From assembly GCA_951813625.1 (NCBI GenBank), contig CATOTS010000039.1, positions 1 through 64,000 on the forward strand: a stretch of 64,000 nucleotides of DNA. Direction: 5' to 3'. The position numbers and the translations under genes are program-made. This DNA is from an uncultured Caldilineaceae bacterium. Its GTDB lineage: Bacteria > Chloroflexota > Anaerolineae > Caldilineales > Caldilineaceae. Positions 55,030-63,386 of the stretch are shown here, in pieces. How positions within the stretch are numbered: the first letter of the stretch is position 1; each line of letters opens with the position of its first letter. The notes under the pieces were generated by a model, which saw only the letters and a program-made list of their open reading frames with translations, did not search any database and was not told the origin of the DNA.

Positions 55030-56254
55030 ATGCTGATTGACGGGCTTCCCCAGGGGGAGGCGATACGCGCCGCGGCCGCTGCCTATGCCGGCAAGCCCGG
55101 TCGGCTGGTCGATCTCTGCGTCGCCGTCCAGCAGATCCCCGCGCCCACCGGCGCCGAATCCGAGCGCGCCGCGTGGGTGGAAGACCGGATGCGCGCCATC
55201 GGTCTGGCCGACGTCGAGCGCGATGAGCTGAGCAACGTCTACGGCCGCGTTCCCGGTCTGCGGGCAGGCCCAGCTCTGCTCGTCTCGGCCCATACCGATA
55301 CCGTCTTCCCGCGTGAGACCGATCTGCGCCTGCGCCGTCTCAGCAACGGCCTGCTGCGCGGCCCGGGCATCGGCGACAATTCGACCGGTGTTGCCGGTCT
55401 GCTCAGCCTGGCCGAAGCCCTGGTCCAACTTGCGGCGCCGCCGGTCGACATCTGGCTCGTCGCCAACTCGATGGAAGAGGGGTTGGGCGATCTGCGCGGC
55501 ATGAAACGCGCCGTCGATCGTCTCCACGCCGACGGCAGCGCGCCGGCCGCAGGCGCGCGCGGCGTGCTGGGCGCGGCGCTCGTGATCGAGGGCATGGGTC
55601 TCGGGCGCATCGTCCACCAGGCGCTGGGCGTGCGCCGCTACCGCACTTCCGCCGCCGCGCCCGGCGGCCATAGCTGGGGTGATTTCGGCGCTGCCAGCGC
55701 GTGCACGGCCTCGTTGCCGTCGCCGAGGAGATCGTAAATCTGCAGGTGCCCCACACTCCGCGCACGAGCTTCAATATCGGCCGCATCGGCGGCGGCACCT
55801 CGATCAATACCATCGCCCAGGAAGCCTGGATGGAGCTGGACCTGCGCAGCGCATCACCGGAGACGCTCATCTGCTCGATGGACAGGTGCAGCGCATCGTC
55901 GAGCGGCGCGTCGACGCGCACCGCGCTTGCGACGACGGCCTCACCTTGCGCCACGAACAGATCGGCCATCGTCCCGCCGGCGAACTTCCCTTCGAGCATC
56001 CGCTCGTGCAGGCCGCTGGCACAGTTCTGCGCGAACTTGGCATCGAGGAGCGCAGCGACGCCCGCATCAGCAGCACCGACGCCAACGTGCCCCTCAGCCG
56101 GAACATTCCGGCCGTCTGCGTCGGTCTTACCGACGGCGGAGACGTCCACCGCCTCAGCGAATGGATTGACCCGTTGCCGCTCGTAAAGGGGATGCAGCAG
56201 CTGCTCTACCTTACCTGGTGGACCGCTGCATGGTTGACTACGCACAGCTCATGA
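55030..56254 (+). pseudogene. M20 family metallopeptidase, interrupted by two frameshifts
   Basis: Homology to M20 peptidases is continuous but spread over three frames. Frame 1 (55030 to about 55695) has SAHTDTVFPRETDL (H-x-D metal site), GPGIGDNSTGVAGL, ANSMEEGLGDLRG (catalytic Glu) and APGGHSWGDFG. Near 55700 a base appears lost (SAVHGL becomes SACTAS), and frame 2 continues HGLVAVAEEIVN, FNIGRIGGGTSINTIAQ. Near 55868 a second base is missing and frame 3 gives LDGQVQRIVERRV... STDANVPLSRNIPAVCVG... GGDVHRLSEWIDPL. Restoring two bases yields about 408 residues with a complete active site. Both changes are single-base losses, so sequencing or assembly error is as likely as decay. Confidence 0.85.
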
Positions 56255-56327
56255 ACTGTAAACAGCGAAGAACGCGTCGCTGGCAACCGCACGCAGTCAA
56301 TCCAAGGTTTCGCAGGAGCAAGGTAGA

Positions 56328-58144
56328 ATGGCCATACAAATAGACGATCTTTACAAGATTCGCCATAGCGCAGCCCACGTCATGGCCCAGGCCGTGCTGG
56401 AGCTCTATCCCGACGCCAAGTTCGCCATCGGGCCGCCGATCGAGAACGGTTTTTCTACTACGACTTCGATCTCGGTTTCGACGAAGAGGGCGCGCCGCGC
56501 ACTTTCCGCAGCGACGACTTGAAGGCGATTGAGAAACGCATGCGCCAGATCATCGGCGGCAAGCACGACTTCGCCTACCGCGAGGTCAGCGCCGGCGATG
56601 CCCGTCGGCTCTTCGCCGACCAGCCCTACAAGCTGGAACTCATCGACGGTCTCGACGAAGGCGAAATCGACGAATACGGCAACGAGGTGACCGAAAAGCC
56701 GGTCATCAGCACCTACAAGCACGACACATTCGAGGACCTCTGTCGCGGGCCCCATGTCGAGCACACCGGCAAAATAGTCGCCGACGCCTTCCGTCTTCTC
56801 AGCGTGGCCGGGGCCTACTGGCGCGGCGACGAAAAGAACGCGATGCTGCAACGCATCTACGGCACGGCCTGGCGCAACCGCAAAGAGTTGAGGAGCTACC
56901 TTGATCAGATGGAGGAGGCGCGGAAGCGCGACCACCGCAAACTGGGGCGCGAGCTGGAGATCTTCATCTTTGAAGACGAGGTCGGGCCGGGTCTGCCGCT
57001 GTGGCTGCCGCGCGGCTCGGTCATCATCGAAGAGCTGGAGCGCCTGGCCAAGGAGACCGAAGAGGCCGCCGGTTATGAGCGCGTGAGGACGCCCCATCTT
57101 ACCAAGGAGGACCTCTTTCTGCGCAGCGGACATCTCGACTTCTACAAGGACAGCATGTACCCGCCGATGGAGATGGAAGGCGTCACCTACTACGTAAAGC
57201 CGATGAACTGCCCCATGCACCACAAGATCTTCGGCTCCAAGTTGCGCAGCTATCGCGAGCTGCCCGTGCGGCTGGCGGAGTACGGCACCTGCTACCGCTA
57301 TGAACAGAGCGGCGAGCTTTTCGGGCTGATGCGCGTTCGTTCCATGCAGATGAACGATGCCCATATCTACTGCTCGGAGGAGCAGTTCGCCGCAGAGTTC
57401 ATGCGCGTGGTCGACCTCTACAAGATCTACTTCGACCTGTTCGACATCGATCGTTACGTCATGCGCCTCAGCACGCATCATCCCAAGAAGCTGGGCCAGA
57501 AATATGTCGACAATTCTTCTCTGTGGCAGAAGACCGAGGAGATGGTGCGCCGGGCGATGACCGAAGGGAACGTGCCCTTTGTCGAGGAGCCGGACGAGGC
57601 CGCCTTCTACGGCCCTAAGATCGACGTTCAGATCTGGAGCGCGATCGGCCGCGAGTTTACCCTTGCAACCAACCAGGTCGACTTTGCCCAGCCCGAGCGC
57701 CTCGATCTGTCGTACATAAACGCCGCCGGCGAGCGCGAGATTCCCCTCTGCATTCACCGCGCTCCTCTCGGAACGCATGAGCGCACGATCGGTTTCCTGA
57801 TCGAGCATTACGGCGGCAACTTCCCTGTCTGGCTGTCGCCGGAACAGGTGCGCGTGATCCCGGTTACCTCATCGCACAACGACTACGCCGCGCAGGTTGA
57901 AGAGCGCCTGGCCGGCGCCGGCGTCCGCGTTGCCTCCGATCTCGGCAGCGACCGCATGAACAACAAGATCCGGCAGGCCCAGAACATGAAGGTCCCGTAT
58001 ATGTTGATTGTCGGCGACCGCGAGGTTGAAGAGGAGACCGTTTCGCTGCGCAAGCGCGACGGCGCCCGCCAGAACGGGATGCCGGTCGGGGCGTTCGTTG
58101 AGCTCGTTACAGAGTGCGTCGCCAGCCGCGCCCAGACACTCTGA
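56328..58144 (+). CDS. thrS: Threonyl-tRNA synthetase, frame interrupted near 56450
   Basis: Charges tRNA-Thr; normally essential. ATG 56328 (AGGAG nine bases upstream) opens an N-terminal editing-domain start, RHSAAHVMAQAVLELYPDAK... IGPPIENGF, then goes out of frame at a run of five T (56450-56454). The other frame picks up FYYDFDLGFDEEG and runs to 58144. Editing-domain CRGPHVEHTG, class II motif 2 (GTCYRYEQSGELFGLMRVR), NCPMHHKIF zinc-site Cys, and the C-terminal anticodon-binding domain (VRVIPVTS, KIRQAQNMKVPYMLIVGDREVE) are intact. Removing two T, or adding one, gives about 604 residues. The usual N-terminal TGS domain is absent. An indel error is the likeliest explanation in an essential gene; programmed frameshifting is not excluded. 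Confidence 0.88.
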
Positions 58145-58488
58145 ATTGGAAGCAAAACCGGGCGATCCGGGTGGGGCGGGCGGGTGGGGCAATTTGTCCC
58201 ACCCGCGCCGCTCTGACCAGAGGCCTGACGGCAACGGGGAACCGTATCGCGGCTGCGTCGGTCTCTGATTTTTGCGCTTGACGTGTAACTTTTGAACTGA
58301 TATACTGCGAGCGAGTAAACAGTTCGACCATCTACCACGGACGTGCCCTGGCAGCAACCCCTCTCTCAATACGTGGTTCAATGTAGTGCCACATCGTCAT
58401 TTGAGCGCTAGCCATCCCACTACCGATTGCGGGAGACGGGCGGTGACGCCTCTGCTGCTGAGGGCAACATTCCAAAAGGAGAGTAAGT
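58145..58488 (+). promoter_or_regulatory. thrS-infC intergenic region with infC promoter and leader
   Basis: After thrS an 8-bp hairpin (CGGGTGGG/CCCACCCG, 58181-58205) may help end transcription. A strong sigma70-type promoter follows: TTGACG (58278-58283), 17-base spacer, TATACT (58301-58306). It predicts an infC leader of about 175 bases before the ATT start, room enough for an autoregulatory structure, though I cannot define one by eye. Confidence 0.7.
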
Positions 58489-59001
58489 ATTAGCAGGAAC
58501 ACCACACGAATCAATCACCGGATTCGTACACGCGAAGTGAGGGTCATCGACGAAGTCGGGGCACAGCTCGGCGTCATGGATGTGCAGGACGCACTCCAGG
58601 CCGCCGAGGAGCGAGATCTGGACCTGGTAGAGGTGGCGCCCAACGCCAGCCCGCCTGTCTGCCGTTTGATGGATTACGGCAAGTACCTCTACGAAAAGCA
58701 GAAGCGTGAGCGTGAATCGCGCAGGGCCCAGAAACAGATCGAGATTAAGGAAGTGCGGCTGCGGCCCAAGACCGGCGAACATGACATTCAGGTCGTCCTC
58801 ACCAAGGCGAGAAAGTTCCTGAATGACGGCGCCAAAGTACGGGTGCGCATCCGCTTCCGGGGACGCGAGATCGTCCACCGCGACATCGCCCTCGAGCTGA
58901 TGAAACGGGTCACCGAGGAGTTGACTGAAGAAGCGGTCGTCGAATCCCATCCTGGCTTTGAGGGCCGCAGCATGGTGATGCTCCTCGCACCAGCCGTGTA
59001 G
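58489..59001 (+). CDS. infC: Translation initiation factor IF-3
   Basis: A 170-residue IF-3 that keeps the 30S subunit free and proofreads start codons. N-domain TTRINHRIRTREVRVID, LDLVEVAPNASPPVCRLMDYG with linker YLYEKQKRERESRRAQK; C-domain EVRLRPKTGEHD, KARKFLNDGAKVRVRIRFRGRE. Homology extends upstream of the first GTG/ATG to an ATT at 58489, with AAAGGAGAG ending six bases before it. AUU is the rare codon used by E. coli infC for self-regulation. First gene of infC-rpmI-rplT. Confidence 0.93.
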   Translation: MSRNTTRINHRIRTREVRVIDEVGAQLGVMDVQDALQAAEERDLDLVEVAPNASPPVCRLMDYGKYLYEKQKRERESRRAQKQIEIKEVRLRPKTGEHDIQVVLTKARKFLNDGAKVRVRIRFRGREIVHRDIALELMKRVTEELTEEAVVESHPGFEGRSMVMLLAPAV

Positions 59002-59242
59002 CGAACCGTTTCGCCGGCGGCGCTGTACACTTCCCTCCCCGCGCCGCCGGGGAAGAATACCCGTTTGTGCGAACCGCCTGCCCGTTTTTTGGGCATCGCG
59101 GCCGGCTATGCTATCATCCATTGCTTGCACGCCGCCTTAAGTTTCGCATCCGCGGACGGGTGTTTCCGTGCTCAATGCATGTCAACCGAAAGGTTCAATG
59201 CGTCCCTTTTTGCGCGGGGCGCGGGAGCGATTGGGACGAACT

Positions 59243-59431
59243 ATGCCAAAGATGAAGAGTCATAAGGGCGCGCAGAAACGCTTTCGCGTCACCAAGAACG
59301 GCAAACTGATGCGCCGCAAGCAGGGCGGAAACCATCTGCGCCGCAAGAAGCGCAAAGTCAGCGAATATCGTCAGAAAATAACCAGCAAGAACACCGCTCA
59401 GGCCAGGCTGATCAAAAGCATGGTCGCCTGA
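59243..59431 (+). CDS. rpmI: 50S ribosomal protein L35
   Basis: A 62-residue protein, MPKMKSHKGAQKRFRVTKNG at the start and GNHLRRKKRKVSEYR in the middle, diagnostic of L35. The gene lies 241 bp after infC and 91 bp before rplT, the conserved order. ATG 59243 is the family start; the frame opens earlier without homology. The rather long infC-rpmI gap might hold an extra promoter or L20-binding leader. Confidence 0.95.
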   Translation: MPKMKSHKGAQKRFRVTKNGKLMRRKQGGNHLRRKKRKVSEYRQKITSKNTAQARLIKSMVA

Positions 59432-59522
59432 TCGGCCATCGTACAGCCATTGATGCTGATGGGGCGCCTGGCTTCCTGCGGGATTTCAGGCGTCGTTGTC
59501 GCCAGACAAGAGGATTCGACCG

Positions 59523-59879
59523 ATGCCACGATCCAGACCCAAAGTATACGCGCACAGACGGCATAAGAAGGTACTCAAATTCACCAAGGGGCAGTTCGGC
59601 AGCCGCTCGAAGCTCTTCAAGCGCGCCAACGAGGCGATGCTGCGCTCGCTCGCCTTTGCCTACCGCGACCGCCGCGCGCGCAAGCGTGATTTCCGCCGTC
59701 TCTGGATCACCCGCATCAATGCTGCGGCGCGTCTCAACGGCCTCAACTACAGCCACCTGATCTACGGCCTCAAGAAAGCGGAGGTCGAGGTCGATCGCAA
59801 AGTCCTGGCCGACATCGCCGTGCGCGACGCCGATGGATTCAGCGCTTTGGCCGAGCTGGCCAAGAGCCAATTGAATTAG
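59523..59879 (+). CDS. rplT: 50S ribosomal protein L20
   Basis: A 118-residue basic protein, MPRSRPKVYAHRRHKKVLKF, GQFGSRSKLFKRANEAMLRSL, RDRRARKRDFRRLWITRINAAAR, all canonical L20. It binds 23S rRNA early in assembly and, in many bacteria, represses its own operon. It ends the infC-rpmI-rplT unit and is followed 40 bp later by a strong terminator. ATG 59523 is preferred over 59496. Confidence 0.97.
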   Translation: MPRSRPKVYAHRRHKKVLKFTKGQFGSRSKLFKRANEAMLRSLAFAYRDRRARKRDFRRLWITRINAAARLNGLNYSHLIYGLKKAEVEVDRKVLADIAVRDADGFSALAELAKSQLN

Positions 59880-59919
59880 CCCTGGCCGTCGGACCGTCGG
59901 ACAATTCAGTGTGTAGATG

Positions 59920-59946
59920 GCAGAGGCGATTGCCTCTGCTTTTTTC
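59920..59946 (+). terminator. Rho-independent terminator of infC-rpmI-rplT
   Basis: GCAGAGGC, loop GATT, GCCTCTGC, then TTTTTTC. The stem is a perfect 8 bp and is followed by seven bases that are six T and one C. Confidence 0.92.
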
Positions 59947-60027
59947 GTCCGCAGCGTAATTCTGGCCGCTGCTTTGAGTTCGCGGGCGCCCCGGGCCAAC
60001 ACAGTCGCTCAGGCCAACACAGTCGCA

Positions 60028-60813
60028 ATGAAAGAGATCAGCAGCGCCGGCAATGCACAGCTAAAACTGGCGGGCAAGCTGCAGCGCCGGCGCCAGCGTC
60101 AGGCCCATGGCCTCTGCCTCGTGGAAGGAATCCGCCTGGTGCAGGATGCGCTGTCGATGCGCGCCGTCTTCCATTCCTGCTTCATCACCGCGGCCGCGGC
60201 CGGCGCCCGCCCCGAACTGGTGGCGCAGATCGAGCCGCTCTGTCCTCTCTATGTGGTGAGCCCGGAGCTTCTCGACCGGATCAGCGAGACGGTATCGCCG
60301 CAGTCGATCGTCGCGATTGTCGCCATCCCGCAACTGCCCCTGCCTGCCGCCGCCGCGCTTTCCCTTGTCCTCGACGGCGTGCGCGATCCCGGCAACGCCG
60401 GCACGCTCTTGCGCACGGCCGCGGCCGCGGCCGTCGACCAGGTCCTGTTCGGGCCGGGCTGTGTCGATCCCTTCAACGGCAAGGTCATGCGCGCGGCGAT
60501 GGGCGCCCATTTTCGGGCGCCGCTGCGTACGCTGGAAAACTGGGACGCGTTGGGGACGCTGCTCTCCGCCGACCAGTCTCTCTACCTCGCCAGCGCGCAG
60601 GGCGATCTCCGCTACGACGAGGTCGATTGGAGCAGGCCGTCCGCGCTCGTGCTCGGGAGCGAGGCGCACGGCGCGAGTCCGCAGATCCGCGCCGCTGCGG
60701 CAACGGTTGCGATTCCGATGGCCGCGGCCACCGAGTCTCTCAACGTGGCCGCGGCCGGCGCCGCGATTCTCTTTGAGGCCGCGCGCCAGCGCCGGGTGGC
60801 GACGACAGCGTGA
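60028..60813 (+). CDS. TrmH/SpoU family RNA 2'-O-methyltransferase
   Basis: A 261-residue SPOUT methyltransferase that modifies rRNA or tRNA. The N-terminal substrate-binding domain starts ISSAGNAQLKLAGKLQRRRQRQ... CLVEGIRLVQDAL. The catalytic part shows motif 1 DGVRDPGNAGTLLRTAAAAAVD, motif 2 ALVLGSEAHGAS and motif 3 AIPMAAATESLNVAAAGAAILFEAAR. All three knot motifs are complete. ATG 60028 follows a duplicated CAACACAGTCGC. rRNA modification is the likely role (rRNA methyltransferase group); the exact site is not predictable. Confidence 0.92.
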   Translation: MKEISSAGNAQLKLAGKLQRRRQRQAHGLCLVEGIRLVQDALSMRAVFHSCFITAAAAGARPELVAQIEPLCPLYVVSPELLDRISETVSPQSIVAIVAIPQLPLPAAAALSLVLDGVRDPGNAGTLLRTAAAAAVDQVLFGPGCVDPFNGKVMRAAMGAHFRAPLRTLENWDALGTLLSADQSLYLASAQGDLRYDEVDWSRPSALVLGSEAHGASPQIRAAAATVAIPMAAATESLNVAAAGAAILFEAARQRRVATTA

Positions 60814-60947
60814 GAGCGACAGCGGGCAGCGGATTGACAAGCCTTTGGGCCGCGGGATACACTTTTAGGCAGACGAAAAAACAGCGGATCGCGCACGCCT
60901 GACCTTGTCACAGGCAGGCCTTTTTGCCGTAGCGCGCGGGGGCACGA

Positions 60948-61685
60948 ATGGAACTGTCGAGTTTGCTCGGTTATATCGCGGCTGGTCTGGTGTTCGGCTG
61001 GATAAGCATGACACTGGTGGAGTGGGTCTGGTATCGCGGCCGGCGCAGGCGCATCGATCTGGCGATGGCCTCTTCGGCCTTGAGGGGCGGCCTCCGGATG
61101 GGCGAGCGGGACGCGCCGCCGGTTGCCAATGATACAGTTGCGTCCTCTGCCCGCGGTCGCGAGAAAGCCCGGCCGCGGGTTGAAAAGCCCAAGCGCGGAC
61201 GCGCAAAACGCCGCAAAGCGCAGCCCCATGCCAACCGGCCCGACAACCTCACGGCCGTCCACGGCATCGGCGGTCTCTACGAGCGGCGGCTCTACCAGGT
61301 CGGCGTCTTCACCTGGGACCAGCTTTCGCGCATGGATCCGGAATCGTTGCAGGAGATCACCCGGGCGCTGCCGGGCAGCAACACGCGTGCCTGGATCGAG
61401 CAGGCGGGTGAGCTGGCGAAGGCCAGCGACCGCGTCGGCGCGGTCTACGATGGCCCGCTGCCCGAAGACCTGACCCGCATCAACGGTCTCGACCAGGTGT
61501 ACGAGGATGAGCTCTACGCGGCCGGCATTTTCACCTACCGCCAGCTGGCTGAGCGCGCGCCGGACGAACTGGCGCGCATCATCCCGGCGCATCTCGCGGG
61601 GGACCACCTCGACTTTGCCGGCTGGATCGCCCAGGCCGATTCGCTGCGCGATGAATATTATGCCGACGAGCCGCCCATTCTCTAG
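60948..61685 (+). CDS. Membrane-anchored protein with two helix-hairpin-helix-like domains
   Basis: A 245-residue protein. An N-terminal membrane segment (LLGYIAAGLVFGWISMTLVEWVW, ~6-28) is followed by a very basic Arg/Lys/Pro linker (~65-100). Two related modules follow: LTAVHGIGGLYERRLYQVGVFTWDQLSRM (start ~104) and LTRINGLDQVYEDELYAAGIFTYRQLAER (start ~175), each ending with a WI(E/A)QA helix. The GIG..Y...L...GV.T..QL pattern is that of the helix-hairpin-helix/DUF4332-like fold seen in predicted DNA-binding or scaffold proteins. Specific role unknown. Confidence 0.8.
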   Translation: MELSSLLGYIAAGLVFGWISMTLVEWVWYRGRRRRIDLAMASSALRGGLRMGERDAPPVANDTVASSARGREKARPRVEKPKRGRAKRRKAQPHANRPDNLTAVHGIGGLYERRLYQVGVFTWDQLSRMDPESLQEITRALPGSNTRAWIEQAGELAKASDRVGAVYDGPLPEDLTRINGLDQVYEDELYAAGIFTYRQLAERAPDELARIIPAHLAGDHLDFAGWIAQADSLRDEYYADEPPIL

Positions 61686-61737
61686 CCTGAACTCTTGCGG
61701 CTGAATGCGCCCGCGTGCTGTTTTTGGGGGTTTCATT

Positions 61738-61766
61738 TTGCCCGGATCTGTTGCGTAGGCTAGAAT
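61738..61766 (+). promoter_or_regulatory. Promoter of tRNA-Lys
   Basis: TTGCCC (-35), 17-base spacer, TAGAAT (-10), predicted start about 10 bases before the tRNA. Confidence 0.7.
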
Positions 61767-61782
61767 GGGGGGCCGTTGTCGC

Positions 61783-61855
61783 GGGTCCCTAGCTCAATTG
61801 GTAGAGCAACGGCCTTTTAAGCCGTGGGTTCTGGGTTCGAGTCCCAGGGGGCTCA
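61783..61855 (+). tRNA. tRNA-Lys (anticodon TTT)
   Basis: A 73-base cloverleaf: acceptor GGGTCCC/GGGGCTC (two G-U), D arm GCTC/GAGC, anticodon stem ACGGC/GCCGT with loop CTTTTAA, T arm CTGGG/CCCAG with TTCGAGT. No CCA encoded. Confidence 0.96.
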
Positions 61856-61865
61856 TTTGAGGGGG

Positions 61866-61896
61866 AAATGCAGAGCGTACGCTCTGCATTTTTATT
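61866..61896 (+). terminator. Terminator after tRNA-Lys
   Basis: Perfect palindrome AAATGCAGAGCG/CGCTCTGCATTT followed by TTATT. It could act in both directions, also ending the convergent nuclease gene. Confidence 0.88.
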
Positions 61897-61956
61897 GTCC
61901 AGAGATTTCGAGGCAAGGATTGTCGAACGCTCAATACTTCACCATCTGAGCGTGAT

Positions 61957-63030
61957 CTAACTGCTGCTATAGTCTTCTTCAGGCCTGGCGGGTTGAGTTA
62001 TACCGGAGGGATCCAACTCTTCAGCAATACTCTTAAGGCTGTCTACCACGGAATCCAACACGATGTCATACGTGACTGCAGTTGGTAACTCTATTGGAAA
62101 AAAGAATCTCCATTTGAAGTCAACCATTTTGTCGGTCAGACCTGCCTGTTTGAGTTGCTCATGCTTGTCGTGTTTGAACAGGAGCCACAAGGGCGTATTG
62201 TAGTGGCGTGCCCAGCCGGCACATTCAATCCCAAACCACGCCTGCACACCACCGAGTCGGATGAACCGGCCGTAGCCTTCATATCTTGGCGCTTTCTTTA
62301 ACCTGTCCGTACTCAGGAATCCGTAATTTACTCCGCGGTTGGTAGCATCGTCAACAAGCGTAATTAAGCTCAGCATTCGCTTGGCGAACTCAGGCCCCAA
62401 GTCATCTGGACGCCACGGCAGGAAAGCCTCTGCGTCCATCCAATCGGTGAGTCCTCGCAATTGCTGGATATCGGCTTCGGCGACAGATTCTCCGGAGCCT
62501 CTAGCTCGTGTTTCCATACACTCAAGCAGAGCCGCCCAACTGGTCAGCATTAGACGGCGTTTGCCGCCGGATATGGATGCGGCGCGCAAAGCCCCGTTGT
62601 TCGCCGCTACGCTTAACTGAAACTCCTTACCCGCTCGCTGGCACAGTTCCGGCCACAGTGGTTCCAGCCGCGCTGCGGGCGCCACGAACAGAAGCGCCGC
62701 GGGCCGATCATTAGGTAGCAGTTTGAGATACTCATTCGGTTGGTTTTGGGTCAAGCCAGCCCAGAATTTGGCTTCAATCAAAATCCGCTCAGTATCATCG
62801 TCATCATAGCTGGTGAGGTCGGGGCGTTCTCCATCTTCGCCGATAGCTTGTGTCCGCACCTTGGACAAGGAGCCGACTTGCGTACCTCCTCCCCCCACTG
62901 TCTCTTCCAGCGCGCTCCGTGCTGCCTCAGAATTGGAAAGAATATGGCCTAGCGCTTCAACAGCCACATCCTCTATGCGGTCGGTGAGCCTAGGCGCAAT
63001 ATGCGCGAACAAAGTCGTTTCGTTTGACAT
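61957..63030 (-). CDS. Probable PD-(D/E)XK nuclease-like protein (defence candidate)
   Basis: A 357-residue soluble protein. Residues ~60-110 contain GERPDLTSYDDDDTERILIE followed by AKFWAGLT and NQPNEYLKLL, an Asp-x(n)-Glu-x-Lys core with a downstream Gln, as in PD-(D/E)XK nucleases. The N-terminal helical region and the C-terminal domain (GGVQAWFGIECAGWARHY, FKWRFFFPIELP) are not recognised in detail. It lies alone, convergent with tRNA-Lys, a common site for acquired DNA, and the window's tandem repeat lies just beyond its start. Restriction-like or phage-defence function is an inference. Confidence 0.6.
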   Translation of the reverse strand: MSNETTLFAHIAPRLTDRIEDVAVEALGHILSNSEAARSALEETVGGGGTQVGSLSKVRTQAIGEDGERPDLTSYDDDDTERILIEAKFWAGLTQNQPNEYLKLLPNDRPAALLFVAPAARLEPLWPELCQRAGKEFQLSVAANNGALRAASISGGKRRLMLTSWAALLECMETRARGSGESVAEADIQQLRGLTDWMDAEAFLPWRPDDLGPEFAKRMLSLITLVDDATNRGVNYGFLSTDRLKKAPRYEGYGRFIRLGGVQAWFGIECAGWARHYNTPLWLLFKHDKHEQLKQAGLTDKMVDFKWRFFFPIELPTAVTYDIVLDSVVDSLKSIAEELDPSGITQPARPEEDYSSS

Positions 63031-63386
63031 GATAGGGGGGCCTTTCTTGAAATTCGGTTGTTAGTGTCGTCGACAGGATTTCTCAGGTCAATTGTCCACT
63101 GTACCTGTTCCGACCGGATACGCCCAATGCTAAGGTGATTGGGCCTCAGCGGCCATGCGGTCACTGAGCTCGCGTAGCTTTCTGATCTTCTCTTCGGCTG
63201 TCCGGTCCGCTGCCGCTGTGCGGACTGACTATACAACGCCGGAATGGCCAACGCAATCCACACCCCGCATCAACCCAAGCGAAATGTCCCGGTTTTTCTG
63301 ATCACTCCCCGCCTGTGGTACTGTGCATCCGTCCCATGTCTGCATAGCGATTCACGAACCACTATTCACTAGGTCTCGTTGGCAAT
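63031..63386. other. Intergenic region before the tandem repeat
   Basis: About 350 bp with no credible gene; words CACGAACCACTATTCACTAG near 63353-63372 resemble the ACTATCCACT intergenic words elsewhere. It probably holds the nuclease promoter. Confidence 0.5.

Noticed and set aside
60612..61736. 374-codon minus-strand frame
   Set aside because: Covers antisense of two plus-strand genes with clear motifs and a membrane segment.
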